From: Owenweeksia sp048267305
GTDB lineage: Bacteria; Bacteroidota; Bacteroidia; Flavobacteriales; Schleiferiaceae
Direction of reading: 5' to 3'
DNA: 64,000 nucleotides
NCBI GenBank assembly: GCA_048267305.1
Contig: JBLWXT010000008.1
Location: forward strand, 1 to 64,000
The position numbers and the translations under genes were made by a program. Positions 1 to 7,731 of the stretch are shown here, piece by piece (the first letter of the stretch is position 1; the number at the start of each line of letters is the position of its first letter). The notes under the pieces were generated by a model. It made no database searches, was not told the DNA's origin, and worked only from the letters and a program-made list of their open reading frames with translations.

Positions 1-151
1 GGCATCCATGCCGCCATAGCGCTGGCGCCACTTATAAAACGTAGCCTTGGAGACCCCATGATCCCTGGATATCGTTTCTACGTCTTTGCCTAGATCAAAT
101 TCCTTTAAAATCTTGGCAATCTGGCTGGGGGAAAAATTTACTCTTTCTCAT
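1..151 (-). pseudogene. IS3-family transposase OrfA, N-terminal part, frameshifted
   Basis: The minus strand encodes the helix-turn-helix N-terminus of an IS3-family OrfA, including SQIAKILKEFDLGKDVET and KATFYKWRQRYGGMDA, which is the DNA-binding half of this transposase. The ATG at 149-151 reads MRKSKF and then leaves the frame at a run of five T followed by five C; removing one T would restore MRKSKFSPSQIAKIL. In the transposase frame upstream of the shift there is a TGA and no start codon. The gene is therefore broken, or carries a homopolymer sequencing error. It is also cut by the window edge. Confidence 0.75.
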
Positions 152-214
152 ATTACAGTTTTTAAAATTAGAAAATTCTACTTTTAAACTGTACTACTTT
201 TGGGGGAGCTTACA
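1..214 (-). mobile_element. Cut end of an IS3-family insertion sequence
   Basis: Read on the minus strand, the stretch begins at 214 with TGTAAGCTCCCCCAAAAGTA, a terminus of the TG...CA type with the C-run followed by A-run that is common at IS3-family ends. About 60 bases inside lies the start of an OrfA gene. The rest of the element is outside the window, so neither the second inverted repeat nor a target duplication can be tested. The end at 214 is inferred from the terminus pattern only. Confidence 0.65.
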
Positions 215-427
215 ACAGAAGAACTGAATTTGTATGTCAAGTGGCAATTTCTTCATTCGTGTCTGTTTCGCATTTCTTACAACTCGTTTATATACGCACC
301 TTCCGTATATAAATACTTATAGCCGTTTGCAACCGTCAGGTACTTGATTCATTCCGCCAATATCGTAAATAATGCCTTTCAAAGCATTCAGGCAGTAGTT
401 AAGCACAACCCACATAACTCATAACCG

Positions 428-435
428 TATATTTG
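428..435 (+). promoter_or_regulatory. Bacteroidota -7 box (TATATTTG) before the His-rich lipoprotein
   Basis: TATATTTG fits the TAnnTTTG -7 consensus and lies 38 bases before the ATG at 474. No TTG is seen at the usual -33 distance, so the call rests on the -7 box alone. The remaining bases between the insertion sequence end (214) and this box show no gene. Confidence 0.4.
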
Positions 436-473
436 AAAAACACAATTGGTTTAATCCCAAAAAAATACCCCAC

Positions 474-710
474 ATGAAGAAAGTAAACGTATTAGGAAAA
501 TTAGGTTTGGCCGTAGCCTTTACCGTGGCGCTGAGCGTAGGCGCATGCAATAACGCAGCCCCGGAAGCTACCGAAGATGAAACCACCGAAGAAGCTACTA
601 TGGAAGAGCATGAGCACGATCATGATGCTGACCACAACCATGACGGTGACACCACCCATGAAGAGCATCCTGCAGGTGAAGAGCACCCAAGTGGTGAGCA
701 CCCTAACTAA
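474..710 (+). CDS. Small His/Asp/Glu-rich lipoprotein
   Basis: The 78-residue product has an N-terminal signal peptide ending in the lipobox SVGAC, so it should be a lipidated, periplasm- or surface-facing protein. The rest is almost entirely acidic residues and histidines (EEHEHDHDADHNHDGD, then HEEHPAGEEHPSGEHPN), with no predicted fold. Such composition is typical of divalent-metal binding or buffering; that role is inferred from composition alone. It stands alone with its own -7 box and converges on the transglutaminase-like gene, whose stop lies two bases away. No metal transporter is next to it. Confidence 0.7.
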   Translation: MKKVNVLGKLGLAVAFTVALSVGACNNAAPEATEDETTEEATMEEHEHDHDADHNHDGDTTHEEHPAGEEHPSGEHPN

Positions 711-712
711 AA

Positions 713-2089
713 TCACATAGCGGCCTGGCGCTGAAAGCTAAAAGTGGTTTTCACCTTTGCTGTTTTTCCGGCTACCTCTAAAATGGGGTACGCCATAAAC
801 GGAATAGCCCCGGCCTTTGGTCCGGGGTTTATTTTTAGGTCTCTGCCTCGGCTAAGTTCAATGCGGTTGGCCGGATGATGCCCAAAATAGTAGGTGCTTA
901 AAGCCGCATATTTATTGGCCTCGCTAATATCTACAGGCCACCATTTGCCATCGGCATAAAACTCAGCCCAGCAGTGGTAGCCGTTTACGCCCCCTTCATT
1001 TCGTTCAGACGGTATGGCTGCACCAATAGCAAAGCGGGCCGGTATGCCAGCCGTGCGTGCTAATGAAATAAACAAAGAGTGAAATTCAGTACAGTTGCCC
1101 GATTTTGAATCGCAGGCATAATTGGCATCACCGGTTCCGTATTTTCCCTGCTTGGCATAGCGCAGGTTGCTGCTCACATAATCATACAGGGCACGTGCTT
1201 TTACCAAATCACTTTCTTGCTGTTTGCCTAGTAAAACTTCATCAACAATACCTTTAAAACGTCCGCCTGTGGGCAATAAAATCGATGGAGTCAGTGTCAT
1301 GGTGGTGGGAGGCGCTTCATCCTCGTAAGCACTTTTTTCTTTCCGTTGTATGCGGTAGCTGAGGGTAATTGTTTTACCGCTGTGCTCAGGTGTTAGTTGG
1401 GCGTAAAAAATACGGTTGCCATATTCAGCCTCGCTAAGCACTTTATGCCCCACCGGACTTTCTATGTTTAGTATTTCTATGTTTTGGAAGTTGTCAGTTT
1501 GTGGCATTGGTAACCACAATTGAGCTGCGTCATTAATCTTCGGTAATTCTACCTGATAGTAAAACTCAAAATTATCCTGCCCTTCTATTACTCCTATGAG
1601 TTTGGTGTTGGTAGGATTGGCGGCTTGACGTTGCCAGGTTTTATCTGGGTTTTGTTGCCAGGTGTAAAAAGGCCGGCCATTTAATTTATGAACGGTAGTT
1701 TCAGTAACCTCCATGTTTTCGGGTGTACCCGATAAAAAGAAATCCACATCATACACATCTCCTTTGGTATCGGCTAAATCTACACAGGCAAAATAGCTGT
1801 GGCTGTCAAGCACAGAAAGATACTCCGTATGTACCCGCACCAGGCGCAAGTTAAGATTGGTGCTATCATTCACAATAGAGAAGTAACCGGAATCAGCCTC
1901 GGTTTTGGTTTTTATGTATTGGCGAATGCCTGCTTCCACATCAGCTATGGTAGCTCGGGTTTTAGAGGTGGGTGTATCGGCAACAGCCTTTGTATCGGGG
2001 CTGCTAGAGTTGCAGCTCATTAGGCCACTAAAGACTGTAAATAGAACTAAAACTTTAAAAATTCTCGGGTAAAACCAATGCTGCTTCAT
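713..2089 (-). CDS. Transglutaminase-like (papain-fold) lipoprotein
   Basis: This 458-residue protein starts with a lipoprotein signal peptide (GLMSC, Cys26). Its C-terminal third is a transglutaminase-like core with a complete triad: Cys333 in GNCTEFHSLF, His372 in GYHCWAEFY and Asp387 in PVDISEA. The middle, roughly residues 150-280, resembles the N-terminal beta-rich domain that often precedes this core. Bacterial members act as proteases or amidases more often than crosslinkers, so the substrate is open. It is likely anchored in the outer or inner membrane facing the periplasm. It is a single gene that converges on the His-rich lipoprotein. Confidence 0.8.
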   Translation of the reverse strand: MKQHWFYPRIFKVLVLFTVFSGLMSCNSSSPDTKAVADTPTSKTRATIADVEAGIRQYIKTKTEADSGYFSIVNDSTNLNLRLVRVHTEYLSVLDSHSYFACVDLADTKGDVYDVDFFLSGTPENMEVTETTVHKLNGRPFYTWQQNPDKTWQRQAANPTNTKLIGVIEGQDNFEFYYQVELPKINDAAQLWLPMPQTDNFQNIEILNIESPVGHKVLSEAEYGNRIFYAQLTPEHSGKTITLSYRIQRKEKSAYEDEAPPTTMTLTPSILLPTGGRFKGIVDEVLLGKQQESDLVKARALYDYVSSNLRYAKQGKYGTGDANYACDSKSGNCTEFHSLFISLARTAGIPARFAIGAAIPSERNEGGVNGYHCWAEFYADGKWWPVDISEANKYAALSTYYFGHHPANRIELSRGRDLKINPGPKAGAIPFMAYPILEVAGKTAKVKTTFSFQRQAAM

Positions 2090-2290
2090 GGGTACTACAA
2101 TTTAGAAATGGCCAATACAGGGGGGTGATTTTTTGTGCTCTATATCGGTATTGATAATCGATGGGAGGTTTTTTATGTAGAGTTGTGAAATAGCCAATAT
2201 GTCTTTCTGTCCAATGATAACCTGAACAAGAATCGGGTTAAGACTGCCTTTGTTTTTTTTTGGGTTGGAGGGAGTTTTTTAGTTTTCTTT

Positions 2291-2911
2291 TTATGGGTAA
2301 ACGAGAGTTACATCTACTTCACCTCCTTTCGGACAAAAAACATATTCATATTGGTTGGTCGAGCGGTTGTAATTGATAATGCTATTGTAGGTGATATTAG
2401 TTGTGTCCCCGCCCTTTATGTAGCACGAAGTTTTTACTTGGCTGGTGTCATAAAAGCATTCAGACCACTTGAAATCATTGCACTCAGTGTGATATGGTAA
2501 AAAAAGGCATATGCCTTGACGATTATTTGGATTGTTTAAAGTGAAATTGATCTTACACCCTCTATTCATGATTATGTCAAGTTTGTTGTGAGATTTTGGA
2601 GTTATTTCTCTGTTTCTCCCTTCAAGGTCAAAAAATCCAGATTTGACTGTGGAAACCAAATGGAGGTTTTGGTCAGAGGATATTTTATAGTATCCATTTT
2701 TGTCTGTTTTGGTTTCTGCGATAAGTTTGAATGGAGTGAATGTCATTTCATTGGTTTCTTGGAAAAAACCAACAGTCACTTGGGGAATTGGAACACCTTC
2801 TTCGTCTGTCACTTGGCCTTCAACGATGGTTTTATTTTTGTCCTTTGTACATGAGGTCGATACAATTAGGGCCATTAATACCATCCAAATCTTCTTATTT
2901 ATACTATTCAT
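2291..2911 (-). CDS. Lipoprotein with a carboxypeptidase-regulatory-like domain
   Basis: The 206-residue product carries a lipobox near residue 21 (VSTSC). Residues about 30-110 look like a CarboxypepD_reg-like beta-sandwich: VEGQVTDEEGVPIPQVTVG, then KTDKNGYYKISS, the usual glycine turn and D-x-x-G-x-Y pattern. The C-terminal part contains several cysteines (CKINF, CLFLPYHTEC, CFYD, TSC, CPKGGE) that may form disulfides. No enzyme motif is visible. It stands alone between spacers. Function is unknown; a structural or binding role at the cell surface is the most that can be inferred. Confidence 0.65.
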   Translation of the reverse strand: MNSINKKIWMVLMALIVSTSCTKDKNKTIVEGQVTDEEGVPIPQVTVGFFQETNEMTFTPFKLIAETKTDKNGYYKISSDQNLHLVSTVKSGFFDLEGRNREITPKSHNKLDIIMNRGCKINFTLNNPNNRQGICLFLPYHTECNDFKWSECFYDTSQVKTSCYIKGGDTTNITYNSIINYNRSTNQYEYVFCPKGGEVDVTLVYP

Positions 2912-3031
2912 TTAAATATCACCTACTAGATTTTAAAAACACCTCGCAAATGCAAGGCTTGAGGAAAAATTGTGAACGAAAGGTAATCATTTACGTGGTT
3001 CAGAAAGTATTGTTTAAATATGTGAGCAAAC

Positions 3032-3916
3032 CTACCTCGCAAACAACACCAACCCCATAATCCCCCCAATAATAAGCAGGCGGTATAGGTTGTTGAGGGC
3101 TTTGTAGTGCTTTTGCTTTTGGGCGCGAGCGAGCATTATTAAAGAGAAAGCCACACCAGCTCCACCTGCAAACAGGTAATAGCTAATACCCGTAAAATCG
3201 GTTTTGTAAAAAATGGCTGCTGCCGGTACCGCACCCAATAAGGCAAATGCAGCCACCAGCCACTTGGTGCGGTGTACGCCCAAAGTTACGGGTAGGGTGG
3301 GGTAACCAATAATCACATCTCCTTTAAGGGCTTCCAGGTCTTTTATTATTTCCCTAATAAAAATAATGAGGAGAATAAAGCTCACGTAGGTGAGGATGAG
3401 GAGATTTTCTAAACGGTAATAAATGAAAATGGCGAAGAAGGGCGTGATGGATAATAGGGCCGCAGACATATTTCCCACAAAAGTGATTTTTTTGAGCTTA
3501 TGCGAATAAAACCAAAGCAGAAAAATGAAGGCACTAAAAAACAGAAATACCTTAAACGAAGCCAGAAAAGCCAGCATGGCTCCTATGGTGTTAAAAAGAA
3601 AGTAAAGCCGCAAGGCCGTACTCTGCTTTACAATTTTCTCATAAATGGTTTTGTTGGGCCTGTTGATAAGGTCCTTCTCTAAATCGTAAAAGTTGTTGAT
3701 GATATAACCACCCGCCACACAAAAGAGGGATGCAAAAACTATATAATGGAGATCGGGATTACTTAATGTTTGAATCCAGTCTGTAGGTGCATTGAGAATG
3801 AAAATCACCGCCAGGTATTGGCTCAATGCCAAAAAAAAGATGTTGTACCACCGTACCATTGAAAGCAGGGCAGACAACTTAAAAATCAGCAGCCTTTGCC
3901 TTCGGTTCAGTCTCAC
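3032..3916 (-). CDS. UbiA-family prenyltransferase, (di)geranylgeranylglyceryl phosphate synthase-like
   Basis: This 294-residue membrane protein has about eight hydrophobic segments and the UbiA Mg-diphosphate motif N75-x-x-D78-x-x-x-D82 (NNFYDLEKD), with a second Asp-rich stretch (KDLEALKGD) near residue 200. UbiA enzymes move a polyprenyl chain onto an acceptor. The Bacteroidota branch with this sequence style is usually named geranylgeranylglycerol-phosphate geranylgeranyltransferase after its archaeal relatives. The stop of the upstream mevalonate-kinase-like gene is three bases before its ATG, so the two are co-transcribed and prenyl diphosphate supply is implied. A GGGP-synthase homologue lies at 47004-47747. 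The substrate could instead be another small prenyl acceptor. Confidence 0.8.
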   Translation of the reverse strand: MRLNRRQRLLIFKLSALLSMVRWYNIFFLALSQYLAVIFILNAPTDWIQTLSNPDLHYIVFASLFCVAGGYIINNFYDLEKDLINRPNKTIYEKIVKQSTALRLYFLFNTIGAMLAFLASFKVFLFFSAFIFLLWFYSHKLKKITFVGNMSAALLSITPFFAIFIYYRLENLLILTYVSFILLIIFIREIIKDLEALKGDVIIGYPTLPVTLGVHRTKWLVAAFALLGAVPAAAIFYKTDFTGISYYLFAGGAGVAFSLIMLARAQKQKHYKALNNLYRLLIIGGIMGLVLFAR

Positions 3917-3919
3917 GGT

Positions 3920-4858
3920 TTAGAAACGGTAAATCAATTCGGGTTTATGGTCGCTAAGCATATGGTGTGCCTTGTCATAATCAAGGGTAAAGCCCAATAC
4001 AAAACCGCCACCGCCACTGCCACAAAGCTTCAGGTAATAGGCGTTGGTTTCAATTCCTTGTTTCCAAAGGTCGTGCACACTAATAGGTATCATTGGCTTG
4101 AAATTGTCCAATACCAAGTGGCTTAGTTTTTTCAAATTACTAAACAGTGGCTTGGTATCGCCTTTCAAAAAGGCCTGAATACAAGCATCATTGTACTTGT
4201 TAAACTCGTCCTTCATTACTTTACGGAAACCTTGGTTTTTCATCTTTTCCATAAAGATGTTTACCATAGGCTGTGTTTCACCCGGCTGTCCGCTGTTTAG
4301 TAAAAAGATGGCACCCTTGCCCTTTCCCGGTTCAGGGATGGCTACAGTGCCCAGTTCTTCTTTTCCTGTAATAAGGATGGGGAGTTTCAAATAGCAGATC
4401 AATACATCCAGTCCGCTGCTTTTACCATGGAAGTAAGATTCCATCTGGCCAAAAATCTTCTTTAACTGAACTATGGAATCCTTGTCAATGTCCATGTCAG
4501 GATCAATGCGGTTTGCCGCATACTTGTCGTAGATGGCGGCACAAAGCGCTCCGCTACTTCCTACACCATAGCCTTCCGGGATGCTGCTGTCAAAGTAGAA
4601 GCCTTCGCTGAGGTCGCTTTCCAATGCCTCTAAATTTAGAGGGGCAATAATTTCACCTGTTTGGTGAAGCGCTTTTAGATGATCTAAAAACTTCATCAAA
4701 CTTTCGTTGGACTTTTTAGCCTTTCCGTTTAAATCGGAAGATTGCTTAAAGGCACCACGGTAAAAGTTATACGGAATGGACAGCCCCTGGGCGTCATTGA
4801 TAATGCCATATTCCCCAAAAAGGAGAATCTTGGCGTAGTAAAGAGGATTGTTGCTCAT
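3920..4858 (-). CDS. GHMP kinase, mevalonate-kinase-like
   Basis: The 312-residue protein starts YYAKILLFGEYGII, the substrate end of mevalonate-type GHMP kinases (K-x-x-L-x-G-E), and carries the phosphate-binding loop EGYGVGSSGALCAA near residues 95-107. A conserved C-terminal glycine motif, CGSGGGGFVLGF, closes the fold. The family phosphorylates mevalonate with ATP in the cytosol. Its gene is followed after three bases by the UbiA-type transferase and lies about 340 bases downstream of diphosphomevalonate decarboxylase, on the same strand. It is shorter than many mevalonate kinases. Phosphomevalonate kinase is not in the window, so which of the two kinase steps it performs is inferred from similarity. 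Confidence 0.8.
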   Translation of the reverse strand: MSNNPLYYAKILLFGEYGIINDAQGLSIPYNFYRGAFKQSSDLNGKAKKSNESLMKFLDHLKALHQTGEIIAPLNLEALESDLSEGFYFDSSIPEGYGVGSSGALCAAIYDKYAANRIDPDMDIDKDSIVQLKKIFGQMESYFHGKSSGLDVLICYLKLPILITGKEELGTVAIPEPGKGKGAIFLLNSGQPGETQPMVNIFMEKMKNQGFRKVMKDEFNKYNDACIQAFLKGDTKPLFSNLKKLSHLVLDNFKPMIPISVHDLWKQGIETNAYYLKLCGSGGGGFVLGFTLDYDKAHHMLSDHKPELIYRF

Positions 4859-5020
4859 CTATACGGTTTAGTTGGACAGCGTCCGACATAGCGGCAAATA
4901 TACTGTCCATTTTTTAATTGGCCGTTTTAAAGTATTGTTAACGAGGTGGTAGAAGTTTAGTTCGTTTAGGTAGTTACGAGAATTGAGTGGTTTGGGATTT
5001 GGGATATGCCTCACATCCCA

Positions 5021-5051
5021 GACCTAACAGGTTTTCAAAACCTTTCAGGTC
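5021..5051. repeat. Degenerate copy of a 31-base palindromic repeat
   Basis: GACCTAACAGG, TTTTCAAAA, CCTTTCAGGTC is an imperfect copy of the perfect palindrome found at 37674-37704; a third copy lies at 35121-35145. Confidence 0.7.
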
Positions 5052-5067
5052 TTATCAGTCTGTGTCC

Positions 5068-5182
5068 TCGACTTCGCTCGGACTGGCTAACCAGCTGGGG
5101 TTTGGGTTTACAAGGAAGTTAAGGCCAGCAGCTCGCAACAATTAGAACCAACATGCAAGTTAGCCGGGTTGAGCGAAGTCGA
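5068..5182. repeat. Split inverted repeat with TCGACTTCGCTC arms
   Basis: Twelve-base perfect arms (5068-5079 and 5171-5182) flank about 90 bases. The arm sequence resembles a dispersed intergenic word frequent in Bacteroidota genomes, so the pair may be two independent copies in opposite orientation. Confidence 0.55.
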
Positions 5183-5196
5183 AACCTATTTCCGTT

Positions 5197-6234
5197 TCAG
5201 CCAATCTTCACCGGCCCGTTCCCAACACCATCCTTAATATACCTCCCATCCTTTAAGTACCCTTTCAACTCTGCTTCTACAAATTTTTCCACAGCCACTT
5301 CCGCTGTAGCGGGAAAGAGAAGGTGCACATTGGCTCCGGCATCCAGCGTAAAGTAAAGCGGGGTTTTTGTCTCTTTACGGAATTGCCAGATTTTATCAAT
5401 AATAGCTACCGTATTGGGCTTCATTAAAATGAAATAGGGGTTGGAGGTCATCATCATTCCGTGAAGGGTAAGGGCTTCACTTTCCACTAAGTTTCCAAAT
5501 GCTTCTAAATCGCCACTTTTCAGGATATTGGTGAGCTTTTCCAGATTTTCATGAGCCTGTAAAAAACGTCTTTCGGCAAAGGGGTGGTTGTTCATTAAAC
5601 CATGGCCGGCTGTGCTGCTCACACTTTTGGAGCCTACTTCCACCAGTAGTACATAATCTTTAAAGGTTTTGAAAACCTCATGCACTTCGCCCTTATAAGG
5701 GATGGCGTAATGATAACTGCTTTCGCGGAGGCCAGCAAATCGTCCCCATTGTACTAAGCCGCCATAAACCGAACGGCTGGCACTACCTGAACCTAGCCGT
5801 GCCCACTCACTCGCCTTTTGGAAAAAATTGGTTTCTTCTTCTCCCGTAAGGGTAGCTTTTAGCGAAAGCAAACAAAGGGCTAAAGCGCTCATGCCTGAAG
5901 CGCTGCTGGCAATGCCGCTGCTGTGAGGGAAGCTGTTGTGGGTTTTTATAGTGAGTTTGTATTCCTTTAAAAAGGGGGCTTCATCCACAATAGTGTTAAA
6001 GAACTTTTCGATTTTTCCTTTAAAATCGGGTTTGGGTTCTCCATCCAATAACACCTCAAAGTCAAAATCTACCTCTGCGGTTTTCTCTGAAAGGCTTACC
6101 TCCGTTTCGGTATAACACTCATTCAGCGTAAAGCTAATGCTGGGATTGGCCGGAATTTGGTTATCGTACTTGCCCCAGTATTTTACAAGAGCTATGTTTG
6201 ATGGGCTGCGCCAGGTGGAGGTGTGAAGGTTCAT
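5197..6234 (-). CDS. mvaD: Diphosphomevalonate decarboxylase
   Basis: The 345-residue enzyme decarboxylates diphosphomevalonate with ATP to isopentenyl diphosphate, the last step of the mevalonate pathway. Seen directly are the substrate-binding N-terminus (SNIALVKYWGKYDNQIPANP, residues 12-31), the phosphate loop PHSSGIASSASGMSA (about 102-116) and the late active-site segment FTLDAGANVHLLF. The fold is GHMP, cytosolic. It lies upstream of the mevalonate-kinase-like gene and the UbiA transferase on the same strand. The spacer of about 340 bases holds repeats but no obvious terminator, so a common transcript is possible. Length and motifs are normal for the family. Confidence 0.92.
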   Translation of the reverse strand: MNLHTSTWRSPSNIALVKYWGKYDNQIPANPSISFTLNECYTETEVSLSEKTAEVDFDFEVLLDGEPKPDFKGKIEKFFNTIVDEAPFLKEYKLTIKTHNSFPHSSGIASSASGMSALALCLLSLKATLTGEEETNFFQKASEWARLGSGSASRSVYGGLVQWGRFAGLRESSYHYAIPYKGEVHEVFKTFKDYVLLVEVGSKSVSSTAGHGLMNNHPFAERRFLQAHENLEKLTNILKSGDLEAFGNLVESEALTLHGMMMTSNPYFILMKPNTVAIIDKIWQFRKETKTPLYFTLDAGANVHLLFPATAEVAVEKFVEAELKGYLKDGRYIKDGVGNGPVKIG

Positions 6235-6330
6235 AATGTGTCGGATTTATTCACTCGTGATTTTGTCCTGATTTTTGCTTTTCAAAGCAAAAAATCCAGC
6301 CAAAATCGGATAGGTCTGTTGTGTCTTATA

Positions 6331-6378
6331 CCCCGACATTACATGTCGGGGCTACTGATATATGACCCCGCTGGGGTC
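6331..6378. repeat. Pair of short palindromes between fabD and mvaD
   Basis: CCCCGACA-ttaca-TGTCGGGG (6331-6351) is followed 12 bases on by GACCCC-gct-GGGGTC (6364-6378). Both form strong GC hairpins but neither is followed by a T tract on either strand, so they look like a dispersed repeat unit rather than a terminator. A further A/T-rich inverted repeat (TTTTTGCTTTTCAAAGCAAAAA) lies near 6270-6295. Confidence 0.6.
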
Positions 6379-6388
6379 GTTCGCTTTA

Positions 6389-7261
6389 TTATGCACTGGC
6401 GGCTTCTACCGAAGGCTCAATCTTTTTCACTAAACCTTGCAATACTTTTCCGGGGCCCACTTCAATAAATTCAGTGGCGCCATCTTTTACCATGTTTTGT
6501 ACACTTTGGGTCCACTTTACAGGAGCGGTAAGCTGTGCAATGAGGTTTTTCTTTATTTCCTCAGGGTTGCTTACTGCCGTGGTGGTTACGTTTTGGTATA
6601 CAGGGCAGATGGGCTGGCTAAATTGAGTAGCGGCAATGGCTGCGGCTAATTCTTCTTCTGCCGGCTTCATTAATGGCGAGTGGAAAGCTCCGCCTACAGG
6701 AAGCATTAATGCGCGTCTTGCTCCGGCTTCTTTCATACGCTCACAGGCGAGGGTTACAGCACCAGTTGTTCCCGAAATTACCAATTGCCCCGGGCAGTTG
6801 TAATTGGCGGCTACTACCACACCGTCAATTTCGCGGCATACCTGCTCTACCAACTGGTCTTCTAAACCTAGTACAGCGGCCATGGTAGAAGGTTGTGCCT
6901 TGCAGGCCTTCTGCATGGCTTCGGCTCTTTGCGAAACCAGTTTAAGGCCATCTTCAAACGAAAGTGTGCCGTTGGCTACCAAGGCTGAAAACTCACCTAG
7001 CGAATGACCTGCAACCATATCCGGTTTAAAGTTATTGAGGGTTTTGGCCAAAATAACAGAGTGTAAAAACACGGCTGGCTGAGTTACATTGGTTTGCTTA
7101 AGGTCTTCGGCAGTGCCCTCAAACATGATGTCGGTAATGCGGAAACCTAAAATTTCATTGGCTTTTTCAAAAAGCTCTTTAGCTACAGGTGAACTTTCGT
7201 ATAGGTCCTTGCCCATGCCCACAAACTGTGCGCCTTGTCCGGGGAAGATGTATGCTTTCAT
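6389..7261 (-). CDS. fabD: Malonyl-CoA:ACP transacylase
   Basis: The 290-residue cytosolic enzyme loads malonate from CoA onto acyl carrier protein to start fatty acid elongation. It shows the N-terminal FPGQGAQFVGMG, the nucleophile elbow GHSLGE with Ser87, and the partner His194 in GGAFHSPLM. The C-terminal FIEVGPGKVLQGL is also typical. It is the first lipid gene of the minus-strand run, with the four-helix-bundle gene just upstream. Its role with the neighbouring mevalonate genes is general lipid supply. Confidence 0.93.
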   Translation of the reverse strand: MKAYIFPGQGAQFVGMGKDLYESSPVAKELFEKANEILGFRITDIMFEGTAEDLKQTNVTQPAVFLHSVILAKTLNNFKPDMVAGHSLGEFSALVANGTLSFEDGLKLVSQRAEAMQKACKAQPSTMAAVLGLEDQLVEQVCREIDGVVVAANYNCPGQLVISGTTGAVTLACERMKEAGARRALMLPVGGAFHSPLMKPAEEELAAAIAATQFSQPICPVYQNVTTTAVSNPEEIKKNLIAQLTAPVKWTQSVQNMVKDGATEFIEVGPGKVLQGLVKKIEPSVEAASA

Positions 7262-7317
7262 TTTTTTAGATGTTAGATATGAGACATTAGATGTTAGATC
7301 GGCCCAGAAGGCTTAGT

Positions 7318-7665
7318 TTAAAACTTAGCGCGCAGGGCATGGTTCATTTTTTGACTTTCGTTTAAACGGCCAATAAGGTCGGTTATAATATTAGGTTCAA
7401 TAAAATTTAGATTTTGGGCAATCAAAAGTTGAGTTTCCAATTCGCAGCATGAACCATTTGAAATATTTAGGAACCGTACAAATTCTTTATTACTCCCACG
7501 CCCTGAGCCTTCGGCAATATTAGAGGGAATAGAAACTGCAGATCTTTGAATTTGGTCGGTTAAACTATACTGTTGGCTTTGAGGCATGCTAAAGGAAGCC
7601 TGATAAATATCGGTAACTAAATCCATGGATTTTTGCCAAATGATGAGTTCTTTAAAGTTGTGCAT
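7318..7665 (-). CDS. Four-helix-bundle protein (23S rRNA intervening-sequence family)
   Basis: The 115-residue product shows the family core MHNFKELIIWQKSMDLV, SIPSNIAEGSGRGS and FLNISNGSCCELETQL. Relatives were first seen in intervening sequences of 23S rRNA but most are scattered singly in Bacteroidota chromosomes; molecular function is unknown. I start it at the Met at 7665 because family members begin there; an in-frame ATG at 7692 would add nine residues. It sits between queD and fabD, flanked by short repeated words (ATGTTAGAT) near 7267-7296, which suggests insertion as a mobile-like cassette. It has no functional link to its neighbours. Confidence 0.8.
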   Translation of the reverse strand: MHNFKELIIWQKSMDLVTDIYQASFSMPQSQQYSLTDQIQRSAVSIPSNIAEGSGRGSNKEFVRFLNISNGSCCELETQLLIAQNLNFIEPNIITDLIGRLNESQKMNHALRAKF

Positions 7666-7731
7666 ATTAGTCGGGTTTTTGAGATAAGACAAGTAATTTA
7701 TTAATATCTGATTTTATCTCAAATCTGACGT

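Larger units (their letters stand above)
4859..5196. other. Gene-free spacer carrying dispersed palindromic repeats
   Basis: No supported gene is present. The spacer holds a degenerate copy of the GACCTGACAGG palindrome (5021-5051) and a split inverted pair, TCGACTTCGCTC (5068-5079) and GAGCGAAGTCGA (5171-5182). A short reading frame from 5153 is made of repeat sequence and the antisense of mvaD. Confidence 0.7.

Noticed and set aside
501..716. Open frame on the minus strand opposite the His-rich lipoprotein
   Set aside because: It is the antisense of a low-complexity gene; His and Asp codons read backwards give long stop-free hydrophobic frames.
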